Source of the DNA: Oceanicaulis sp. HTCC2633
GTDB lineage: Bacteria; Pseudomonadota; Alphaproteobacteria; Caulobacterales; Maricaulaceae
Length of the DNA: 64,000 nt
Reading direction: 5' to 3'
NCBI RefSeq assembly: GCF_000152745.1
Contig: NZ_CH672428.1
Span: forward strand, 3,070,488-3,134,487
Below are positions 58,717 to 64,000 of this stretch, one piece after another. Both the position numbers and the translations under genes were made by a program. The notes beneath the pieces were generated by a model. It saw only the letters and a program-made list of their open reading frames with translations. It did no database searches and was not told where the DNA came from. Position 1 is the first letter of the stretch; every line of letters starts with the position of its first letter.

Positions 58717-59784
58717 ATGAGCCTGTTCGAGCATACCGCGTTCGATAACCACGAAAAAGTTCTCTTCGCCACCGATCCGGCGACGGGGCTCAAAGCCATC
58801 CTGGCGGTGCACTCCACCGCGCGCGGCCCGGCCGTTGGCGGCTGCCGCATGTGGTCCTATCCGTCCTCTGCCGAGGCTGTGACCGACGTGCTGCGCCTGT
58901 CCCAGGGCATGAGCTACAAGAACATCATGGCGGACCTGCCCATTGGCGGCGGCAAATCCGTGATCATGAAGCCCGAGGGCGATTTCGACCGTCAGGCCCT
59001 GTTTGAAGCCTTCGGTCGTGCGCTGGAAAGCCTCAATGGCCAGTACATCTCCGCAGAAGATGTGGGCGTCTCTCCCGATGACATGGTCGCGGCGCGCCGC
59101 ACCACCCGTCATGTCGTGGGTCTGCCTGACGGCACGGGCGACCCGTCTCCGGTGACCGCCAAGGGCGTGTTCATGGGCATTCAGGCCGCGGCTGCCCGCG
59201 GTCTCGGCTCTGAAGACCTCAAGGGCGTGAAGATCGCTGTTCAGGGCGCGACCGGCCATGTGGGCGCCTATCTGGTGCGTCACCTCGCCGAAGCCGGCGC
59301 CGAACTGCATCTCGCCGATATCCGTGAGGCCGAGCTGAAGGCCATCGCCAAGGAAACCGGCGCGAAAGTGGTCGAAGACCCGAACGCCATCTACGACGTG
59401 GATGCGGACATCTTCACCCCGTGTGCGCTGGGCGCGATCATTAACCCGAACACCATTGATCGCCTGAAGGTCAAAGTGGTGGCCGGCGCGGCCAACAACC
59501 AGCTGGAAACCCGCGACATGGGCGCCGAGCTCGTCAAGCGCGGCATCCTGTATGCGCCCGATTACGTCATCAACGCCGGCGGCATCATCAACGTCATGGG
59601 CGAGATCGATCCCCGCTTTGACGCCAAATGGGTGGAAGGCAAGCTGCACACCCTGAAAGCCACGCTGGGCGAGATCATGGACACCGCGGCTCGCGAGAAC
59701 CGTCCGTCCAATATCGTCGCCGACGAGATTGCGCGTCAGCGCCTCGCCGATGCAGCCGAACAGAAGGCCCTGGCGGCGGAATAA
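58717..59784 (+). CDS. Leu/Phe/Val-type amino acid dehydrogenase
   Basis: The 355-residue enzyme belongs to the Glu/Leu/Phe/Val dehydrogenase family, here in the Leu/Val branch. The catalytic lysine motif is LPIGGGKSVI near residue 82, the second part is AEDVGVSPDDM, and the NAD-binding domain has GATGHVGAYLVRHLAEAG near residue 183. It deaminates a branched-chain or aromatic amino acid to its keto acid. GGAAGGA lies 10 bases before the ATG. A terminator follows. Confidence 0.95.
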   Translation: MSLFEHTAFDNHEKVLFATDPATGLKAILAVHSTARGPAVGGCRMWSYPSSAEAVTDVLRLSQGMSYKNIMADLPIGGGKSVIMKPEGDFDRQALFEAFGRALESLNGQYISAEDVGVSPDDMVAARRTTRHVVGLPDGTGDPSPVTAKGVFMGIQAAAARGLGSEDLKGVKIAVQGATGHVGAYLVRHLAEAGAELHLADIREAELKAIAKETGAKVVEDPNAIYDVDADIFTPCALGAIINPNTIDRLKVKVVAGAANNQLETRDMGAELVKRGILYAPDYVINAGGIINVMGEIDPRFDAKWVEGKLHTLKATLGEIMDTAARENRPSNIVADEIARQRLADAAEQKALAAE

Positions 59785-59820
59785 GCCCGCTTTCCGGCCT
59801 GAATTGAACTTGCACATCAA

Positions 59821-59849
59821 AGCGGCGGCCTGTACTCAGGCCGCCGTTT
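59821..59849 (+). terminator. Terminator after the amino acid dehydrogenase gene
   Basis: A 10-base perfect stem (CGGCGGCCTG with CAGGCCGCCG, extended by A-T pairs on the outside) has a 4-base loop and is followed by TTTCT. It separates the dehydrogenase from the ABC-F leader region. Confidence 0.75.
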
Positions 59850-59872
59850 CTGCATTGAAGGACATGAGGCCC

Positions 59873-59971
59873 ATGAAGCTCCAGACCCGTTCCGCCCCTC
59901 GCGCAACCCTGTCTGGAGTCCGTCATGTCCGCCTGTCTGTCTGCCAATTCTCTTTCACTACATACGCCTGA
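59873..59971 (+). CDS. Possible leader peptide before the ABC-F gene
   Basis: A 32-codon frame (MKLQTRSAPRAT and on) starts with an ATG that has GAGG 3 bases before it and AAGGA further up, or, in the same frame, with an ATG at 59864. It covers the hairpin arm complementary to the ABC-F ribosome site and overlaps the first 47 bases of the ABC-F gene in another frame. The size, place and overlap fit a ribosome-stalling leader of the type found before antibiotic-resistance ABC-F genes. There is no proof of translation. Confidence 0.35.
   Translation: MKLQTRSAPRATLSGVRHVRLSVCQFSFTTYA
59879..59918 (+). promoter_or_regulatory. Hairpin hiding the ABC-F ribosome binding site
   Basis: CTCCAGAC (59879-59886) pairs perfectly with GTCTGGAG (59911-59918), with a 24-base loop. 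The second arm holds GGAG, the Shine-Dalgarno sequence 6 bases before the ABC-F ATG at 59925. Pairing would block translation, and a ribosome in the leader frame would open it. Confidence 0.5.
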
Positions 59972-61508
59972 CCATACCTGTCTGCTGGAGGGGTTCACCC
60001 TCAGCTTCAGCACTGAGGTGACCGGAATCGTCGGCCCCAACGGGGCGGGCAAGTCCACGCTGCTCAAGGCGCTGGCGGGGGGTGTCGCGCCCAGCTCCGG
60101 CTCGATCTCGATGCACGGACGTCTGGGCTGGCTTGAACAATCGGGTCCGGATGCGAAGGGTGACCTCGCCGTCGGACTGGGGGTCGGCGCAGCGCTCGCC
60201 TGTCTCAAACGCATCACGGAGGGTCTGGGCGACGCAGCCGATTTCGAGGCGGCGGACTGGACGCTGGAGGCCCGTGTGGAGGCGGCGCTGAACCGGGTCG
60301 GGCTTGGCGGCATGCCTCTTGATCGTCCTGTGTCAGCCCTGTCGGGCGGGCAGCGCGCCCGGCTGGCGCTCGCGCGGGCCTGGATCGCGGCGCCAGACAT
60401 CCTGTTGATGGATGAACCCACCAACAATCTCGACGCAGACGGTCGCAAGGCCGTGCAGCAGATGCTGTCAGACTGGCCGGGCGGTCTGGTCATCGTCAGC
60501 CATGACCGCGCGCTTCTGGAGCATATGGACCGGATTGTGGCGCTTGAAAGCCCCGGCTGGGCCGTGTTTGGGGGCGGCTGGTCCGAGTATGCGGCGCAAC
60601 GCGATGCGGCGCGGGAGCGAGCGCAGGCCGAGCATGACCGGCTGGACGCCGAAGCCCGGCAGGTCAAACGCGCTGCGAAGGAGGCCGAGGCCCGGCTTCA
60701 GCGCCGGGCGCGTTCGGGCAAGGCGCAGCGCGCCGACGGCAGTCAGCCCAAGGTGTTGCTCGACGCCATGAAGAACCGTAGCGAGGCGACCGCTGGGCGT
60801 CTGGCGGGGCTCAGCCAGAAACGCGTCGGCGAGGCGGAGGCGCGGTTGGACACAGCGCGGGGCCAGCTGCACAAGGGGCCGAAACTGTCCATCAAGGCCG
60901 TCGCCGCCGATAGTCCGCAGGGGCGCACCGTGCTGGCGTTCGAGGCTGTATGCTTCGGGTATGACGCCGCTCCCGTGATCCAGGATCTCAGCTTTGCCCT
61001 GTCAGGCGGGGCGCGCATGGCGATCACCGGTCCGAATGGCGCGGGCAAGACGACCGTATTGAAACTGGCCGAGGGCGTGCTGGCGCCCGGTCGGGGGGAG
61101 ATCCGCCGCACATCAGGCCGCATCGCAAGACTGGATCAGACCGTCAGTGATCTTGATCCGGACCTGAGCGTGGTGGACGCCTTGAGGGCCCGCAATCGGT
61201 CCCTGTCGCGCAATGCCGCCTATGCAGCGCTCGCTCAGTTCGATCTGCGCAATACCGATGCGGAGAAGTCCGTAGCGAGCCTGAGCGGAGGCGAGCGTCT
61301 GCGCGCCGGGCTTGCGGGCGTTCTGGGCGGTGAGCCCCCCGAGCTGATCCTGCTTGATGAACCCACCAATCATCTTGATATCGAGGCCGTCGAGGCGCTG
61401 GAACAGGCGCTGTCCGTCTTTTCAGGCGCTCTCCTGGCGGTCAGTCATGATGAGCGGTTTCTGGACGCGCTGACGCTCGACAGCACGCTGACGCTGACTA
61501 GGCGCTGA
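59925..61508 (+). CDS. ABC-F family ATPase (tandem ABC domains)
   Basis: The 527-residue soluble protein has two ABC domains: Walker A GPNGAGKS near residue 38, signature LSGGQRARLALARAW near 140 and DEPTNNLD near 163 in the first. The second has GPNGAGKT near 366, LSGGERLRAGLAG and DEPTNHLD near 483. An ABC-F-type charged linker (about residues 215-310) lies between them, and there is no membrane domain. ABC-F proteins act on the ribosome, either as housekeeping factors or by giving resistance to drugs of the peptidyl-transferase centre. Its last 11 bases overlap the convergent iron transporter gene. Confidence 0.93.
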   Translation: MSACLSANSLSLHTPDHTCLLEGFTLSFSTEVTGIVGPNGAGKSTLLKALAGGVAPSSGSISMHGRLGWLEQSGPDAKGDLAVGLGVGAALACLKRITEGLGDAADFEAADWTLEARVEAALNRVGLGGMPLDRPVSALSGGQRARLALARAWIAAPDILLMDEPTNNLDADGRKAVQQMLSDWPGGLVIVSHDRALLEHMDRIVALESPGWAVFGGGWSEYAAQRDAARERAQAEHDRLDAEARQVKRAAKEAEARLQRRARSGKAQRADGSQPKVLLDAMKNRSEATAGRLAGLSQKRVGEAEARLDTARGQLHKGPKLSIKAVAADSPQGRTVLAFEAVCFGYDAAPVIQDLSFALSGGARMAITGPNGAGKTTVLKLAEGVLAPGRGEIRRTSGRIARLDQTVSDLDPDLSVVDALRARNRSLSRNAAYAALAQFDLRNTDAEKSVASLSGGERLRAGLAGVLGGEPPELILLDEPTNHLDIEAVEALEQALSVFSGALLAVSHDERFLDALTLDSTLTLTRR

Positions 61509-62556
61509 CGAGATGGGCGAAGGCCGGCTCGACGCCGAGCCGCACCGCGTCGCCGACGCGGTGGTTCTCCTTCAGGCTGGCGCGGGCCTCCAGCGTCTGG
61601 CCGGTCTCGAGCCGGCAGGTCAGGCGCGCATAGCCCGAGCTGACCCGACGCGCGATGATGCGGGCGAGGGCGCCTTCGGCGTCCGCGCGCTCCAGTTTCA
61701 CGCCTTCGGGGCGGACCAGAAGCAAGACCTTGTCGCCATTGGTGAAACCCGTGGCGGAATAGGCGCCCAGAACCGTGTTGGCGATGCCGTCGCGGACCTC
61801 GGCCTCGAACACGTCCACATCGCCCAGAAGCCGGGCGGCGGTCAGCGAGGCGGGCTTCATGTAGAGCGTATCGGGCGCGCCGGTCTGGATGATCCGGCCC
61901 TCATTCATCAGGGCGATGGAATCAGCAAGTTCCAGCGCTTCCTCGGCGTCATGGGTGACGATCAGGGTTGCGGCCTCGGACTGGCGCAGGGCGTCGGCGG
62001 TGGCGCCGCGCAGTTCGGAGCGCAGGCGGCGGTCGAGGCCGGAGAAGGGCTCGTCCAGCAGCATCACGTCGGGTTTGATCGCCAGCGCGCGCGCGAGCGC
62101 CACGCGTTGCTGTTCACCGCCCGAGAGCTCATGCGGATAGGCCTTGGCGCGATGCGCCAGCTCCACTGCTTCCAGTCGCCTGAGCGCTGTCTCGCGACGG
62201 CTGGCCTTGGGGCCCTCACGCAGGCCAAAAGCGACATTGTCCAGCGCTGTCAGGTGCGGGAAGAGGGCGTAATCCTGAAACACCACGCCGCAGCGGCGAT
62301 CCTCTGGCGGTTTGTGCAGGCCCTTGGCGCTCCACAAATGGTTCTCGAACCGGATTTCGCCCGCATCCAGCGGCTCCAGCCCGGCGATGGCGCGCAGGAG
62401 CGTGGACTTGCCCGACCCCGATGGTCCCAGAAGCGCTGTCACGCGCCCGCAGGTCAGGGTCAGCTCGACGCCGTCCACGGCCGGCCGCCCCGGGGCGAAG
62501 CGCACCACGGCGCCGGAGACTTCCAGCAGGCGATCATCGAGTTTGACGGCAGTCAT
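61498..62556 (-). CDS. Iron/thiamine-type ABC transporter ATP-binding protein (FbpC-like)
   Basis: The 352-residue ATPase has Walker A GPSGSGKST near residue 43, Q-loop FQDYALFPH, signature LSGGEQQRVALARAL, Walker B VMLLDEPFSGLD and the H-loop VTHDAEEAL, plus a C-terminal TOBE-like regulatory part (about 245-350). It drives import together with the permease upstream on the same strand, 16 bases away. The group is ferric-iron (FbpC/AfuC) type by resemblance; other anions cannot be excluded. Confidence 0.92.
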   Translation of the reverse strand: MTAVKLDDRLLEVSGAVVRFAPGRPAVDGVELTLTCGRVTALLGPSGSGKSTLLRAIAGLEPLDAGEIRFENHLWSAKGLHKPPEDRRCGVVFQDYALFPHLTALDNVAFGLREGPKASRRETALRRLEAVELAHRAKAYPHELSGGEQQRVALARALAIKPDVMLLDEPFSGLDRRLRSELRGATADALRQSEAATLIVTHDAEEALELADSIALMNEGRIIQTGAPDTLYMKPASLTAARLLGDVDVFEAEVRDGIANTVLGAYSATGFTNGDKVLLLVRPEGVKLERADAEGALARIIARRVSSGYARLTCRLETGQTLEARASLKENHRVGDAVRLGVEPAFAHLVSA

Positions 62557-62572
62557 CGTGCAGGCGTTCCAG

Positions 62573-64000
62573 TCATTTCGCGTCTTCCTGCCGGGTGATC
62601 CGTCGGGCGATCCAGATCATGGGCGGCAGGGCGACCAGCGTGATCAATAACGCAGGCAGGGCGGCTTCGCCCAATCTTTCATCAGAGGCGTAATTGTTCG
62701 CGATCACCGCCAACGTGTCATAGTTGAACGGGCGCAGGATCATGGTGGCCGGCAATTCCTTGAGCACCTCGACGAACACCAGAAGCGCCGCCAGAAGCGA
62801 ACCCGACATCACCATGGGGCGGTGCACCCGCCAGGCGGTCTCGCCCGGCCCGGCGCCCAGCGTGCGGGCGGCCATGTCGAGCGTGGGGGTGACGCGTTGC
62901 AAGGCGCTTTCGGACGGGCCGATGGCCGCCGCGGCGAAGCGCGACTGATAGGCGAAGATCAGCGCCAGAACGCCGCCTGACAGCAAGAGCGGGAACTGAA
63001 CGCCCGTCAGGCGGGTCCACGCGTCATCAAGACCCGATTGCAGCCCGCCCAGGAGCACCAGCACGCCAAGAGCCGCGACGGACCCCGGCACAGCGTATCC
63101 CAGGCCGGCGAGGCGGGCGGCGGCGACAGCGACAGGTTTCTTGCTGCGCAGCGCATAGGCGCAAAACAGACCGATCGCGGCGGCGGCGAGGCCGGACAGG
63201 ATGGCGAGGGTTAGCGAATGGCTGGCGGCTTGAAACAGGTCACGCGCCATGGGGGCGTGAAAAGCCAGATAGGTCAGTCGGCCCAGCGGGATCACAAGAC
63301 CGATCAGCACCGGGCTGAGACAGAAAAGGGCGGCGACAGCGCCGCGCACCGGATCGAGATCGACCCGCCGCGGCGGGCGGCGGCGACCGGACGCGCTGGT
63401 CTGGCGGGCGCGCTGACGCTGGCTGCGCTCCAGCGCGAACAGGACGAAGGCGATCATGACAAGGATCAGGGCGAGACGCGCCGCATCGGCGATGGCGCCT
63501 TCGCCCGCCCAGGCGCGGATCAGACCCACGGACAATGTGGGCGCCCCCAGATGCACCACGGCGCCGTAATCGGCGAGACTTTCCATCACCACCAGCGCCA
63601 GCCCGGCGGCGATCGCAGGGCGAGCCATGGGAATGGCGGCGCGCAGGAAAGCGCTGCGCGGCCTGGCGCCCAGCGTGCGAGCGGCTTCATAGGCGTCCGC
63701 GGACTGACCCGCGAAGGCCTCGCGCGCGAGCAGATAGACATAGGGATAAAGCGCAAAGCCGAAGATCAGCCCGGCCCCGATGGGCCCGCGGACGGTGGGC
63801 AGGAGATCGGCGGGGCCGCCCGGCTGGGTCAGGTCGTACCAGCCATAGGCGGAGGCGTAGGCGGGCGCGGCCAGCGGCAGGGCCAGCAGCCATTCAAAGA
63901 CCGAGCGGGCGAAGAAGCGGTAGCGCGCCACGAGCCAGGCCAGAGGCACGCCGATCAGCCCGGCGCTGACCGCCGCCACGCCCGTCACCATTGCCGTATG
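62573..64000 (-). CDS. Iron-type ABC transporter permease (FbpB-like), cut by window end
   Basis: The visible part is 475 codons and continues past the window end, because the frame is open to the last base. It is a fused double permease with about ten membrane segments and two EAA-type loops: EAARTLGARPRSAFLRAAIPMA near residue 105, and DMAARTLGAGPGETAWRVHRPM in the second half. This two-copy layout is that of FbpB/AfuB-type ferric-iron permeases. The apparent ATG at 63991 is probably internal. Confidence 0.9.
   Translation of the reverse strand, partial: HTAMVTGVAAVSAGLIGVPLAWLVARYRFFARSVFEWLLALPLAAPAYASAYGWYDLTQPGGPADLLPTVRGPIGAGLIFGFALYPYVYLLAREAFAGQSADAYEAARTLGARPRSAFLRAAIPMARPAIAAGLALVVMESLADYGAVVHLGAPTLSVGLIRAWAGEGAIADAARLALILVMIAFVLFALERSQRQRARQTSASGRRRPPRRVDLDPVRGAVAALFCLSPVLIGLVIPLGRLTYLAFHAPMARDLFQAASHSLTLAILSGLAAAAIGLFCAYALRSKKPVAVAAARLAGLGYAVPGSVAALGVLVLLGGLQSGLDDAWTRLTGVQFPLLLSGGVLALIFAYQSRFAAAAIGPSESALQRVTPTLDMAARTLGAGPGETAWRVHRPMVMSGSLLAALLVFVEVLKELPATMILRPFNYDTLAVIANNYASDERLGEAALPALLITLVALPPMIWIARRITRQEDAK

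Noticed and set aside
1-64000. tRNA, rRNA, CRISPR arrays, insertion sequences
   Set aside because: No cloverleaf-like sequence, no regular short repeats with spacers, and no transposase-like frame was found by eye; a tRNA scan was not possible here.

Overview
The window is GC-rich, gene-dense bacterial chromosome from an alphaproteobacterium. The best guess is a marine stalked or dimorphic lineage of the Caulobacterales/Maricaulales type (Oceanicaulis, Maricaulis, Glycocaulis). This rests on a Rhodobacter-type gene transfer agent (GTA) cluster, a PleC-like cell-cycle kinase whose phospho-acceptor falls at His610, a CtrA-type TTAA-N7-TTAA site, a NaChBac-type sodium channel, and the rhizobial/caulobacterial order feuPQ-like, cycHJKL, degP, two-component pair, glnE. 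I see no rRNA, tRNA, CRISPR array, insertion sequence or integrase.

Layout. 1-11.7 kb: a truncated histidine kinase, a BcsB-like membrane protein with an unknown exported partner, DUF1491, prfC, an MscS channel, a DUF2336 protein, a PAN-domain protein, a voltage-gated Na+ channel, a PBP1A-type peptidoglycan synthase and a YcgN-like protein ending in a strong terminator. 11.8-26.0 kb: the GTA cluster, from terminase to the 1264-residue tail-tip protein. It lacks a g7 (stopper) gene. It is interrupted by an antisense small lipoprotein gene between g9 and g10 and by an SRPBCC-domain gene plus repeats and a terminator between g12 and g13. A second strong terminator-like hairpin follows the major capsid gene.

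26.0-43.3 kb: a J-domain protein, a PepSY/response regulator/kinase trio (FeuNPQ-like), an unknown 445-residue protein, a DUF938 methyltransferase, cytochrome c maturation genes ccmI-ccmE-ccmF-ccmH, a hydrolase-OsmC fusion, degP with a response regulator and kinase, and glnE. This is mainly envelope stress control and cytochrome biogenesis. 43.3-49.5 kb: an operon of EF-hand protein, ECF sigma factor, anti-sigma-like protein and periplasmic metal-sensor-like protein, then on the other strand pleC, a receiver protein and a conserved unknown gene.

49.6-64 kb: pyrC, a zinc alcohol dehydrogenase, a cupin and divergent LysR regulator, dusA, a TauE/SafE permease, DUF1289, a CNT nucleoside transporter, an acetyltransferase, DUF3253, a uracil-DNA glycosylase-like protein, a Leu/Phe/Val-type dehydrogenase, an ABC-F ATPase and an iron-type ABC importer (ATPase plus a permease cut by the window end).

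Most notable: the internal terminators and non-phage insertions of the GTA cluster; a short upstream reading frame and Shine-Dalgarno-sequestering hairpin in front of the ABC-F gene; two membrane proteins with no ordinary start codon upstream of their first membrane segment; and tandem-repeat operators in front of both two-component operons. All functional statements come from reading the sequence and from family knowledge; no database search was run.
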